From: an uncultured Lachnospiraceae bacterium
GTDB lineage: Bacteria; Bacillota; Clostridia; Lachnospirales; Lachnospiraceae
Length of the DNA: 64,000 nt
Assembly: GCA_949840805.1 (NCBI GenBank)
Contig: CATKXR010000005.1
Coordinates: 90,049-154,048 of the forward strand
Reading direction: 5' to 3'
In this document: piece by piece, positions 9,294 to 18,748 of the stretch
Layout: each line of letters opens with the position of its first letter
Position numbering within the stretch: the stretch's first letter is position 1
Notes under the pieces: generated by a model
What the model was told of the DNA's origin: nothing
Databases searched by the model: none
Seen by the model: the letters and a program-made list of their open reading frames with translations, nothing else
Made by a program: the position numbers and the translations under genes

Positions 9294-10568
9294 TTATATG
9301 GAAACGCGCAGGATAAACTGCCCTTCTCCCGCCGAAAAACTATAGATGCCGCCATACTGCTCCACGATCGCACAGATGCTCCGAATGCCAATCCCATGTC
9401 CGGCTCTGTTTGCGACAGGAATCTTATTGTCAAAAACGATATCCTTATCGCAGGAATTGGTGATCTGCAAAAAAAGCTTTCCGTTTTTTTCATATATCGA
9501 TACTTCAATCACTCCCGCCCGCCCCTTTTTTCTTTGTTCCTGACAGGCATGCAGCGCATTTTCCAACCCGTTGGACAGAAGCACGCACAAATCCGTTTCC
9601 GACACACGAATAAGCTGAGGAACCCTTGCCTTAACCTGCATCAGGATACCACTGCCGCCCGCCCGCCTTGAAAAGGCAGAAAAAATCAGGTTTGCCGCCT
9701 CGTTTTCACAAAATAGCATCACCTTATTCGATTCAATCTTAGAATAAATTTCCTGAATATAATCCTGCGCCTTCCGGATCTGCCCGTTTTCCATGCAGGA
9801 AGAAAGATACTGCATATGATGGCGCATGTCATGGCGGTAAGTGGTGGTTTTTTCCTGGGAATCCCGCAGTGCGGCAATCTCACGGACAGCCTGCCCGACC
9901 TGCAGGTTCAGGATTTCCCGGGTCTGCTCCAACTGGCTGCGAACCCTTCCCTCCTTTGAAATGCGGACCAAAAAGAACAAATATGCCGCGCTGCACACAA
10001 ATGGCATAAATTCCACGGCGACCAGATTCCCCTTTAAAAGCAGGTCCGTATAGATACGGGTCAGATAATCGAAACCATAATAGAAAGCCGGTACCAGGCC
10101 GAACTGAAGCTGCAGCGAGATCGGATAATGTGAGATGAAACGCACATTCGGGGCGATAAACCGTATTAAAATCAATAAAATCGGAAGAGTCACAGCCAGC
10201 TCGGCAATGTTGTTCATTACAAGACCGCCTGAAAATGCAGCCGTAATCAACAATCCCAGCCATCTTCGAAGCTGGCAGCAAAGATAAGCAGTCAAAACGG
10301 AAATAACCGGCCAGAGACATTTACGGTTCAGTACACAGAGCAGCGCGGCCAGGGGAACATGGGTAATGAGCGGGTAAAGCTTCCCCATCATACCGAAATC
10401 AATCCCGCCAAAATAAATAATACCCTGAAACAGCAAAATTGCGGCCGCTCCGCCCCACATGGCGAAAACCTTCTCCCTTGTCCAGAAAATATCACAGAAT
10501 GCCGCAGATAAGACCATGCCGAAAATACCTACCAAAACGAGGTTAATGAACTGGATATGAGTCATCAT
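9294..10568 (-). CDS. AgrC-like GHKL sensor histidine kinase (module 1)
   Basis: Polytopic N-terminus; YRHDMRHHMQYLSSCMENGQ H-box region; LLSNGLENALHAC; GHGIGIRSICAIVEQYGG. Confidence 0.88.
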   Translation of the reverse strand: MMTHIQFINLVLVGIFGMVLSAAFCDIFWTREKVFAMWGGAAAILLFQGIIYFGGIDFGMMGKLYPLITHVPLAALLCVLNRKCLWPVISVLTAYLCCQLRRWLGLLITAAFSGGLVMNNIAELAVTLPILLILIRFIAPNVRFISHYPISLQLQFGLVPAFYYGFDYLTRIYTDLLLKGNLVAVEFMPFVCSAAYLFFLVRISKEGRVRSQLEQTREILNLQVGQAVREIAALRDSQEKTTTYRHDMRHHMQYLSSCMENGQIRKAQDYIQEIYSKIESNKVMLFCENEAANLIFSAFSRRAGGSGILMQVKARVPQLIRVSETDLCVLLSNGLENALHACQEQRKKGRAGVIEVSIYEKNGKLFLQITNSCDKDIVFDNKIPVANRAGHGIGIRSICAIVEQYGGIYSFSAGEGQFILRVSI

Positions 10569-11299
10569 ATAAATACCTGATTCCTGTCGAAAGCATATTC
10601 AAAATACATATTTTTGATCTCGGAACACTTTCCATGAGGAATGGGGATCTCTGCCAGGCTCTCCATAGTGACCGCCTTGTAGGAAATGTTCCGTATGTAC
10701 TCCATATTGACCAAAAATGCTCGATGGGGACGCATAAAATTTTCATACCTGGACAATTGCCCATATAACTTATCCATACTCCCGGCCGCTTCCAGGACTT
10801 CGCCGTTTTCCATATGGAACAGCAGGGTGCGCCCAAGCACTTCGCAGTATTCCAGCCTGTCTAAGTCAATCCGGGTGATCCCGTTTTTGCAGCGCAGAAT
10901 CAGGCTGTGCTGCCGTTCTCTTTGGCATTGGGATATGGCGGAATTCATCAGGCTGAAAAAATTCTCCTCCCAGATCGGCTTCATCTGGTAAAAATACGCG
11001 CCGACCGCATAAGACTGCACCGCAAACTCGGATGACGATGTCAAAAAAATAATTTTGACCACGCTGTCACACTGCCGGATCTCTTTTGCAATACGGATTC
11101 CATTTTCATTTTGCAGGATAATATCCAGAAACAGGATATCATAATGCACGCCTTTCTCAATTTCAGCCATCAATTCCAGGGAACTAAAAAAAGCATCGCA
11201 CCTGATCTCCCGATTTTGTTTTGCGCGATACCGGCCGAGCAGGCCTTTCAGTTCCTCCAATACGGAACTTTCATCATCACAAAATGCAACCTTTATCAT
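10565..11299 (-). CDS. LytTR-family response regulator (AgrA-like, module 1)
   Basis: REC domain MIKVAFCDDESSVLEELKGLL...LFLDIILQNENGI; C-terminal LytTR with MRPHRAFLVNMEYI; ATGA overlap with the HK. Confidence 0.9.
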   Translation of the reverse strand: MIKVAFCDDESSVLEELKGLLGRYRAKQNREIRCDAFFSSLELMAEIEKGVHYDILFLDIILQNENGIRIAKEIRQCDSVVKIIFLTSSSEFAVQSYAVGAYFYQMKPIWEENFFSLMNSAISQCQRERQHSLILRCKNGITRIDLDRLEYCEVLGRTLLFHMENGEVLEAAGSMDKLYGQLSRYENFMRPHRAFLVNMEYIRNISYKAVTMESLAEIPIPHGKCSEIKNMYFEYAFDRNQVFI

Positions 11300-11333
11300 A
11301 GAACATCTTTATCCTTTCAAATAATGTCAGAAC

Positions 11334-11362
11334 TTGACATAACGTCCTTTCCCTACTAAGAT
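11334..11362 (+). promoter_or_regulatory. Candidate promoter of the surface protein
   Basis: TTGACA (11334-11339), 17-nt spacer, TAAGAT (11357-11362); TTGACATAACNTCCTTTCC is conserved at module 2. Confidence 0.6.
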
Positions 11363-11384
11363 ATAATAAAGAGTTACCATATAA

Positions 11385-11454
11385 AATATAACAGACAATC
11401 CAACTCAAAAATCGCCGACGATGCGAAATGTAACCGAAACTGCGTGAACGGTAA
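11385..11454 (-). promoter_or_regulatory. Candidate LytTR-type operator/promoter (site R1) for the module 1 regulator gene
   Basis: Minus strand: TTACCGTTCACGCAGTTTCGGTTACATTTCGC; half-sites 11446-11454 and 11425-11433 (21 bp apart); -10 TATATT at 11390-11385, offset 43. Confidence 0.6.
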
Positions 11455-11478
11455 ACGGGATTTGTCTGCTAAAAAAGT

Positions 11479-14106
11479 ATGAAAAATGAGAGCGTACCTA
11501 TGAAAACAGACCAAAGACTTACAGCGATGCTTGCGGCGGCATTTATTCTTTTTGGCAGCCTTCCTGCTTTTGCGGTAAAAGCAGATCCGATAGCGCCATC
11601 CGAAACGAGATCTGAAATAACAGAAGAATCTCCGGAAGATACCTTTTTTCCTGAAACTTCCATGGAATCGAAGGAAAAAACCGAAATCCAGGAAAAAGAG
11701 ACCGTGGAAGAACACACACTATCAGAGTTGGCAGCAATACCGGAGGAAAACGAATCGGAGGAAGATGAATTCGAAAAAGATGAATCTGAAATAGATAAAT
11801 CTGAAACAGATGAATCCAAAATAGACGAATCCGAAATAGATGAATCCAAAAAAGATGAATCCGAAATAAACGAATCCAAAAAAGATGAATCCGAAACAGA
11901 CGAATCCGAAACAGACGAATCCGAAACAGATGAATCCGAAACAGATGAATCCGAAACAGATGAATCCGAAACAGATGAATCCGAAACAGATGAATCCGAA
12001 ACAGATGAATCCGAAACAGATGAATCCGAAACAGATAAATCCGAAACAGATAAATCCGAAACAGATAAATCCGAAACAGATAAACCGGAGGAAGATAATA
12101 CAACGGAAGATACCTCCATCCCTGAAGCTTCCACAAAACCGGAGGAAGAAGCCGAAATCCCGGTCGAAGATATCGCAAAAGAACAGCCGCAGCCAGAAAC
12201 AGCCGCCATACCCGAAAAAGAAACCGAACCCGATTTTCCGGTTCCTGACGAAGCACCTGCGTTTCACGCCCACATAGAACACCCTTATATGGGTTATACC
12301 GTGGTAGGCACTTTTACCGACTTTACGCCTGACATCGTCCGGATCGATACATTGTACTCATTGGATGGAGAAAACTGGCAGCCTGTCATTGGCGGAGATT
12401 GGAATCTGTCCGCTCTGGGTACAGATAACAAAGACTGGTTATACAATCTTCAGAACCAATATTGCGTCTATAATGCCTATGAACCAATGAAAAGTTTTAC
12501 AACAGGGGAAATCGATTATTTTTACCTGAAACTTTGCATCACCAAAAAAAACGGGGTTTCCTATGAAACGCAGCCTGCCTCTATCGTCCGCGGCGGCCTG
12601 CAGCCGGTTCCGGAGGGAACAAAAAGTTACGCATATTTTTCCTCCTCCATTCTTGTCCGTGAATCGGTTCCTTCATTGCCATACCGCTTTCGAATGTACG
12701 GAAAATACCAGCTCACCGTACCCCCTGATGCCAAAGCCGAAGATATATCCGCGCTTTTGCCGGATACGCTTCCTGTTGAAATCGAACTCACGCACGGGCA
12801 GAATTTCAGGGAGCAGGGTGTCATCAACTGCCCTGTAACGTGGAAACCGCTATCCCTCCCCCGGCTCTCGGCCGGTGAAAGCATAACGATTCCCGATGCC
12901 GCCGAAGAGATCCTGGTTCCGGCCGGCACTCTGGTTTCCACGCCGCTCGGCGTCTTTGAGTTAAAGGAACCGCTGAGTTTGGATTCTCCTCCCTTCACAG
13001 ATGAAGTCAGGCTGATCCTAAATGTCAGCCAAAACGACAGGAATCTTACAGGGGTGTTGAAAAAGGATATCGATGGATTGAAAATAGCGCTTAACCAAAA
13101 ACCCACCGGCGCAACCTCCATTGACGCCTATGTATTGACAGAAGGGGAATCAAAATGGTCCGCGCTTCCCGGTCTCTCACTGTTAAAAGATATGAACGCC
13201 CAGCTCTCTACCGAAAGCAGCGGTTTTTCGCTCGTGCTGCGCAATAACCAGGAGCCATATCAGTCTTATCTGGCAGCCGTAGAAGCAGAGACGGAGCCCA
13301 CACCTTTCTTCATCGGCCTGAAGTTCAAAGGCGGTGTCTATGACGACAGGCAGCTTATCCTTCCATGGCCGGATATCTATGAAGAGCTTCCCGACCTGCC
13401 GAAGGTCGGTCTGACTGAAGGAAATGAAGGCAACGCCGGAGCCGGCAACAAGGGCGACGGCACGGAAAGCGGACAGCGCCCGAACCTGCCTCAAATATCA
13501 AATGACAGCCAGGAAAAACAACCGCAGGATACGGTTCCGCATCCGGACGGCAGCCACGGACAGCAGCAGGGCGGTACGGTTTCACGCCGGGACGGCAGCC
13601 ACGAGCATCGTCAGGCCGGTGCGGCTCCCTCCCCGGACAACATCCAGGAAGAACAGCAGGCCGCAACAGCTCCCCCGGCCCATACGCCGGAATCCGCTTC
13701 TGTATCGCCCGGGAACCAGGCCCCGGCCTCCCCGAACATCCCCGTCCCTGATTCCCCTTCGGGATCTCAGAAGGATACGGCCGTCTCCGGGCGACGCCCG
13801 GATCTGCCTCAGACAGCGCCGGATACGGCCAATACACCCTCTGCCGGCCAGGAAGGCGGCCCCAAACCCGATCCTGTGGCCCGGGCTGCAGCAGACATAA
13901 AAGAGGAGAAAGGCCTTCCGGCTTTGTCCGGAGAGAAATCCGTCATTGAACCTGCCGCAAAAAAGAGCGGCCTCCTGCCTTTTTTCCTGGCGGCAGCAGT
14001 CTTAAGCGCAGGCGGCTGTATCGGCGTGTCCGTCCGGATGGCGGGAGGACACGGCCGCGTACTTCACCGGATTACCGGAAAAATCCGGGATCTCCTGCAC
14101 AGATAA
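11479..14106 (+). CDS. Large secreted surface protein, acidic Ser-Glu-Thr-Asp repeats, C-terminal TM anchor
   Basis: Signal peptide MKTDQRLTAMLAAAFILFGSLPAFA; about 20 DESET-type repeats; Pro/Gln-rich stalk; C-terminal LLPFFLAAAVLSAGGCIGVSV then basic tail. Real start may be the second ATG (MKTDQ). Confidence 0.85.
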   Translation: MKNESVPMKTDQRLTAMLAAAFILFGSLPAFAVKADPIAPSETRSEITEESPEDTFFPETSMESKEKTEIQEKETVEEHTLSELAAIPEENESEEDEFEKDESEIDKSETDESKIDESEIDESKKDESEINESKKDESETDESETDESETDESETDESETDESETDESETDESETDESETDESETDKSETDKSETDKSETDKPEEDNTTEDTSIPEASTKPEEEAEIPVEDIAKEQPQPETAAIPEKETEPDFPVPDEAPAFHAHIEHPYMGYTVVGTFTDFTPDIVRIDTLYSLDGENWQPVIGGDWNLSALGTDNKDWLYNLQNQYCVYNAYEPMKSFTTGEIDYFYLKLCITKKNGVSYETQPASIVRGGLQPVPEGTKSYAYFSSSILVRESVPSLPYRFRMYGKYQLTVPPDAKAEDISALLPDTLPVEIELTHGQNFREQGVINCPVTWKPLSLPRLSAGESITIPDAAEEILVPAGTLVSTPLGVFELKEPLSLDSPPFTDEVRLILNVSQNDRNLTGVLKKDIDGLKIALNQKPTGATSIDAYVLTEGESKWSALPGLSLLKDMNAQLSTESSGFSLVLRNNQEPYQSYLAAVEAETEPTPFFIGLKFKGGVYDDRQLILPWPDIYEELPDLPKVGLTEGNEGNAGAGNKGDGTESGQRPNLPQISNDSQEKQPQDTVPHPDGSHGQQQGGTVSRRDGSHEHRQAGAAPSPDNIQEEQQAATAPPAHTPESASVSPGNQAPASPNIPVPDSPSGSQKDTAVSGRRPDLPQTAPDTANTPSAGQEGGPKPDPVARAAADIKEEKGLPALSGEKSVIEPAAKKSGLLPFFLAAAVLSAGGCIGVSVRMAGGHGRVLHRITGKIRDLLHR
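11760..12085 (+). repeat. 15-bp tandem repeat (gaatccgaaacagat-type) encoding SETDE
   Basis: About 20 near-identical 15-bp units read directly in the sequence. Confidence 0.95.
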
Positions 14107-14122
14107 AACAAAAAACATACAC

Positions 14123-14151
14123 AAAAACGGGCTGTTCCAGCCCGTTTTTTT
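14123..14151. terminator. Rho-independent terminator
   Basis: aaaacgggctg ttc cagcccgttttttt. Confidence 0.85.
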
Positions 14152-14184
14152 AAGACGAAAAACCCCATCCCCCCTAAATTATTG

Positions 14185-15216
14185 TTATTCCATCAAAGCC
14201 GCGGCCGTACCCATGTAGGTAATCGTCTCATCCGCAGTCAGATATTTCCCCTCATAGGAAGTCTCGCTGTCAAAGATATAAACCGCATCGTCTAACTCGC
14301 CAAAACCAATCCCAATCTCATTACCTGTGTAAACGTCAGAAACGGTAAGCAGTGTCCAACTGATCCCGTCCTCATCCGTCTCACTTTCCGCCGAGTAAGT
14401 ACCGCAGATCACATCGCCCTTTCCATCCGCTGTAAATACGAACAGGGAAGCCATGGACGTTCCGGAAGGCTCGGTAAACATGGAGAATACAAGCTCCGTC
14501 CCATCATCGCCCACAGCGTAAACTCCTGTCTGTATCATGTCCGTAGTAACATCAAGAAGAGTAAAATCTCCCGATTCACTGTTCTGTGCCGCCTCTCCTC
14601 CGGCCGCGCCTTCCTCTAACAGCGCCGCGGCTACGCCCATATAGTTGATTGTCTCGTCTTCGGAGAGATACTTTCCTTCATGAGGAGTCCCGTTTGCGTC
14701 AAAAATATAAACCTCTCCCCCTTCTGATTCGCCGAAGCCGATCTGGAATTCCCCGCCCGTGTATGCGTCCGTAACAGTCAGCAAGGTCCATGAAATCCCG
14801 TCTTCATCCGTCTCGCTCTCGGACGTATAGTTACCGCAGATTACATCGCCTTCACTGTCAGCCGGAAATATGAATAAAGAAGCCATGGACGAACCTGCAG
14901 GCTCAGTAAATAATGAAAATACAAGCTCCGTTCCCTCATCGCTGACGGCGTAAACCCCGGCCTCAATCATGTCCGTGGAAACGTCAAGAAGAGTAAATTC
15001 CTCTGACGCGCCGTTGCCGGCAGGCTCGGCCTTGCTTTCCGCTTCCGCCTTTGTTTCCTTCTTTGTCTCTGCTGCCGCGGAGGTTGTCGTTTCCTTCTTT
15101 GTCTCCGCAGCCGCCGTGGAAGCCGCCGCTTTTGTGTCCGACTTCCCTCCGCAGGCTGTTGCCAGCGATGCTGTCATCAATGCCGCCAATACAATTGCTC
15201 CAAATCTTTTTTTCAT
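14185..15216 (-). CDS. Lipoprotein with two tandem copies of a ~120-aa domain
   Basis: Lipobox MTASLATACGGK; two copies of FTLLDVxTDMIxxGVYAVxDxGTELVFSxFTEPxGxSMASLFxFxADxxGDVICGxYxxESETDEDGISWTLLTVxDxYTG. Confidence 0.8.
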   Translation of the reverse strand: MKKRFGAIVLAALMTASLATACGGKSDTKAAASTAAAETKKETTTSAAAETKKETKAEAESKAEPAGNGASEEFTLLDVSTDMIEAGVYAVSDEGTELVFSLFTEPAGSSMASLFIFPADSEGDVICGNYTSESETDEDGISWTLLTVTDAYTGGEFQIGFGESEGGEVYIFDANGTPHEGKYLSEDETINYMGVAAALLEEGAAGGEAAQNSESGDFTLLDVTTDMIQTGVYAVGDDGTELVFSMFTEPSGTSMASLFVFTADGKGDVICGTYSAESETDEDGISWTLLTVSDVYTGNEIGIGFGELDDAVYIFDSETSYEGKYLTADETITYMGTAAALME

Positions 15217-15350
15217 ATTTTTCTCCATTCTCACACGCCATTTTGTCTCGCAAGCCCGGGCGTGTGCATACAGGCCTGCAGGTTGAAAATTCTTTCAACA
15301 ATGATTCATATACCCGCAGGTATAATATATTTGTAACAACCCTGCTCCTG

Positions 15351-17441
15351 TTATTCGCCAAAGACCAGTGTCACCGGCTCAACATAATAGGTATTGTTAT
15401 AAATATCCGTCAGACAATAATAGAGCAGATACTCGCCATCCCCTGATGAATCGTACTCGATCCCCACGGAGCTGTCATACATAAACGGATCATCCAGGCC
15501 GTAGGCATCGTCATACTCCCCGTCATAAGTGTAGTAATCACACAAAAGCTGTATCTCGTCCCCATCCTTTACCGGAATGAGCCCTTTCATGCTCATGCCG
15601 TTTTCGTAAAACCGGACCGCTCCTTCCACTATGCCTGTCCCTTCCTCATTCCACCGGACCAAAAGATTCACATACTCTCCGTTAAGCTCACAGGGAATAT
15701 AACCTTCCACGAAATCCTCTGTGGCAGAAACATACACCGGAAGAACCTTGTCCCCCATCGTAAACCAAAGCCCGTCATAATCTATCATCAGCGCGCCGTC
15801 ATCATCTGCCTGGAAATAATTATCCGTTCCCAGGTCTATGTAGCCCTCGCCGTCATCGTAAAAGAGCTGCATCTGGATATCGTTTATAATCTCCCAGTCC
15901 TCGTCAGACAGGGCAAGGGCAAAATAATCCCCCCTGTCCTCAACGGCCAGCTCCCCGCCATCGTATGCGGTTTCCTCATAGCGGCCTGCATACCCGTTTA
16001 CATAATCCTCATCAAACCAACTGCATTCAGACCAGCCGCTGAAATCGGGAACACCGCCCGAGCTGAAATCCGAATCGGAGTCATATCCGCCATCCAGCGC
16101 CTCCAAAGGCGTGTTGGAACCGATATACTCCTGGCCGCCCACCACAATGTTGGCAAATGTCCTGATAAATTCCGTGTACTCTCCCTCAAGGCCGATCTCC
16201 CTGTAGACATCCAGCATATTTTCAAAAGAATCCATGTCGTGGTACGGGACATAAATCGTCATCCCGTTGGCGTTTGAAATATTTCCTGAGGCCGCCGCAT
16301 AGGATACTGCAGCCTTCACTGCATCTGCCAGCTCTTTCGAACCTTCTATGTCACAATTCTGCGCGAAATGCATCAGGTCTATGGTGTCGTAGCTGTCATC
16401 CCCAAAAGACTTCGTATTGCTGATCGAGCGGGACACCACCTTAAAATAGTTCCCGTCAAGCCGGTCTTTGGCGTTGGCAGCAAAGATACACAGGGCATCG
16501 TATACATCACCCATCTTTGTCAAATCCACCATGCTGAGGGTACACTCATCCCTGGCGTTTTCATCCTGGCACGTCTGGATAAAATCATCCACAATCACCT
16601 TCCCTATCTCCTCTGTGGGAACGGAAGGATCGCTGCAGATCAAATTCAGCCAGTTTGTATAAAACCATCCGCTTCCAGGTTCCACCTCCTCCGAGCCGAT
16701 CATATAGTCCCCATGACGCTCTGCCATACAGGCCGTCTCCACTGTGGCCATCAGGCAAGCGTCAAAACCGATAAAGTCAAATTTTACACCGGCACTCTCA
16801 AGGGCGCTGTCGATCTCATCAAGCTGCATGGAATCGCCGCCAAAATTTTCGTCAATACCAAAACCGTAAAGCGCCCCGCCGCCGTGGTCCCACACAATCA
16901 GCACGTTTCTGTTGGCAGGATAATGTTCCCCGCAATAGCTCACAAAATCGGAAAGAGTCCCAGGATCCGTCATCGGCCTTGCCCCCATATCCTCCTCGAT
17001 ACAGACAAGATCCTCATGTACGACCTGCCAAATTTGATTGGTGTCGGGACGGATCCGGTCATTCTGCCACACACTTGTCCCGCCGGTATACAATAGGACA
17101 TTCACCCTGTCGTTGATATTCGCCGCGCACATCTCAAGAATATCGTTGGTAGCCGCGCCATAATTGGATTCCAGGTCCGTGCCGCACAAATATACCATAA
17201 CCGTAAACTGGTCGTCACTGCCGTTGATTTCCGTCCGTTTCGGGCGCCGTACAGGTCCGGGCTTCGCCGGTTCGGCCCGACGTTCATGGCTGTCCCGGCC
17301 GTTTCCCTCATACGGCGATGGCACGCCGCGGCCGTCATAGCATGAACCTGCCTCCTCCCCGGAGCCGCATCCGTACAGAACCCCGGCCAGAACAATCGCG
17401 ATGGCTGCCGCCCATAGCTGTTTTACTTTTATCCTGCCCAT
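15351..17441 (-). CDS. Clostripain-family (C11) cysteine peptidase, lipoprotein
   Basis: FTVMVYLCGTDLES; VLIVWDHGGGALYGFGIDENFG (His) and FDFIGFDACLMATVE (Cys); lipobox AGVLYGCGS. Confidence 0.88.
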   Translation of the reverse strand: MGRIKVKQLWAAAIAIVLAGVLYGCGSGEEAGSCYDGRGVPSPYEGNGRDSHERRAEPAKPGPVRRPKRTEINGSDDQFTVMVYLCGTDLESNYGAATNDILEMCAANINDRVNVLLYTGGTSVWQNDRIRPDTNQIWQVVHEDLVCIEEDMGARPMTDPGTLSDFVSYCGEHYPANRNVLIVWDHGGGALYGFGIDENFGGDSMQLDEIDSALESAGVKFDFIGFDACLMATVETACMAERHGDYMIGSEEVEPGSGWFYTNWLNLICSDPSVPTEEIGKVIVDDFIQTCQDENARDECTLSMVDLTKMGDVYDALCIFAANAKDRLDGNYFKVVSRSISNTKSFGDDSYDTIDLMHFAQNCDIEGSKELADAVKAAVSYAAASGNISNANGMTIYVPYHDMDSFENMLDVYREIGLEGEYTEFIRTFANIVVGGQEYIGSNTPLEALDGGYDSDSDFSSGGVPDFSGWSECSWFDEDYVNGYAGRYEETAYDGGELAVEDRGDYFALALSDEDWEIINDIQMQLFYDDGEGYIDLGTDNYFQADDDGALMIDYDGLWFTMGDKVLPVYVSATEDFVEGYIPCELNGEYVNLLVRWNEEGTGIVEGAVRFYENGMSMKGLIPVKDGDEIQLLCDYYTYDGEYDDAYGLDDPFMYDSSVGIEYDSSGDGEYLLYYCLTDIYNNTYYVEPVTLVFGE

Positions 17442-17614
17442 AGCACATCCTATCATCTGTCATTTTATCCCATATCCGGCAAAACCTGCAGGAACACGCC
17501 CGCCCGAAAGCATGGATTGTGGGATAATGCTCCGGAATATCCCTCATCGCGCATGGCTTGCCAGGACACAATAAGGGATACAGCCGCAATTCTGCCACAA
17601 TTGTTACAGGGGAT

Positions 17615-17683
17615 AATATACCGTATCCCTTCGTAAAAAGGAGACTGCTATCATGAATCGACATAAAATTGCATTAAAACGAC
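17615..17683 (-). promoter_or_regulatory. Candidate LytTR-type operator plus -10 box (site S2) for clostripain
   Basis: Minus strand: GTCGTTTTAATGCAATTTTATGTCGATTCATG; half-sites 17676-17683 and 17655-17662; -10 TATATT at 17620-17615, offset 42. Confidence 0.7.
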
Positions 17684-17744
17684 AATTCAGGCCTTCCTTG
17701 CCTCTTCTCCCGGAAAGTGTTCTTTCTCTCCCTCCCTGACATGC

Positions 17745-17793
17745 AAAAGACTGCGGGGAAAATGGAAAATATTCCGTTTCCCCGCAGTCTTTT
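17745..17793. terminator. Bidirectional terminator downstream of the LysM gene
   Basis: aaaagactgcggggaaaatgga ... ttccgtttccccgcagtctttt. Confidence 0.8.
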
Positions 17794-17815
17794 CGCGGTA
17801 TAACCATCTTTTGTT

Positions 17816-18607
17816 TTATGCTACATGCTTATATCCCTCGATTACTTTTTTAACAGAATCCAACACAACTTCCCGGACCTGAACATTGACTGTCGCGGTT
17901 CCGAGATCGCCCATATCCAGTGACAATGTGCCATCGCCGATCTCCTTAACCGCAAAGGTCATTGCCAGCCCGTTTGTCTCGTCAGAAATTGTCATATACT
18001 CTTTATTATAAGTAACCGGCCCTACAAAACTGGCAGCCGTCATATTGCTGTCATCGGCAAAGATAAGGATCCCGTAATCGCTTTCCGCATCCAATGCCAA
18101 GATGACCTTTTCGCCCGTTGTGCTCGTTCCCACAAATCCGCTGTAAATCCATGAGGCAAGCTGATTATAATCCAGCGTAAATTCCTGATCCTGGGCAGAA
18201 GCCGATGCTTCCGGAGCCGGCGTCTGCGGAGCCGGCGTCTGTGGGGCCGGTGTCTGTGGAGCCGGGGTCTGTGGAGCCGGGGTCTGCGGCGCCGGGGTCT
18301 GCGGCGCCGGCGTTCCTGCGGCCGGAGCCGGCGCTGAATTTCCGTTCACTTCAGGAATGACAAGCGTCTGCCCCTGGTAGATCATATAATTGCTCCTTAC
18401 AATACCTGTATTGGCATCATAAATTACCTTCCATAATCTTTCATTGCCGTATACCTTTTTAGCGATTTTCCAGAGACAATCCCCCTTCTCAACGGTATAA
18501 GTTCCCTGAGCCGCCTCCGCCCTGACCGATGATACAGGCGCTGCTGCAATTGTAAACGCTAATGCAGCGGTTGCCAGCAATCCTTTTGCCAATCCTCTTC
18601 GTTTCAT
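17816..18607 (-). CDS. Secreted LysM protein with PAPQT repeats
   Basis: Signal peptide; QGTYTVEKGDCLWKIAKKVYGNERLWKVIYDANTGIV...YQGQTLVIP LysM; (PAPQT)n linker. Confidence 0.88.
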   Translation of the reverse strand: MKRRGLAKGLLATAALAFTIAAAPVSSVRAEAAQGTYTVEKGDCLWKIAKKVYGNERLWKVIYDANTGIVRSNYMIYQGQTLVIPEVNGNSAPAPAAGTPAPQTPAPQTPAPQTPAPQTPAPQTPAPQTPAPEASASAQDQEFTLDYNQLASWIYSGFVGTSTTGEKVILALDAESDYGILIFADDSNMTAASFVGPVTYNKEYMTISDETNGLAMTFAVKEIGDGTLSLDMGDLGTATVNVQVREVVLDSVKKVIEGYKHVA

Positions 18608-18657
18608 GTTAAAATCCTCCTAATCTCAAGTGTGAAATACCATCTCTTTTCCGGCCC

Positions 18658-18726
18658 ATTATACAACAATAATGATCCCATACTGCCTTTTTAACATGAA
18701 TCGCCTGAAATATGCCTTGGATCGAC
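18658..18726 (-). promoter_or_regulatory. Candidate LytTR-type operator plus -10 box (site S3) for the LysM gene
   Basis: Minus strand: GTCGATCCAAGGCATATTTCAGGCGATTCATG; half-sites 18719-18726 and 18698-18705; -10 TATAAT at 18663-18658, offset 42. Confidence 0.65.
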
Positions 18727-18748
18727 AATGATACAGCGTTATTTTTTA

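Noticed and set aside
11760-12085. CRISPR-like repeat array
   Set aside because: 15-bp repeats without spacers, in a coding frame
11469-12282. Several long overlapping ORFs on both strands with SDSSVSDSS, LFRIHLFRI, FGFICFGFI and PKQMNPKQM repeats
   Set aside because: Frame-shifted and antisense readings of the 15-bp repeat; the 875-aa + strand frame alone has a signal peptide and non-repetitive domains
15217-15350. A fifth GTCG-type operator upstream of the duplicated-domain lipoprotein
   Set aside because: No half-site pair with 21-bp spacing found in the intergenic region
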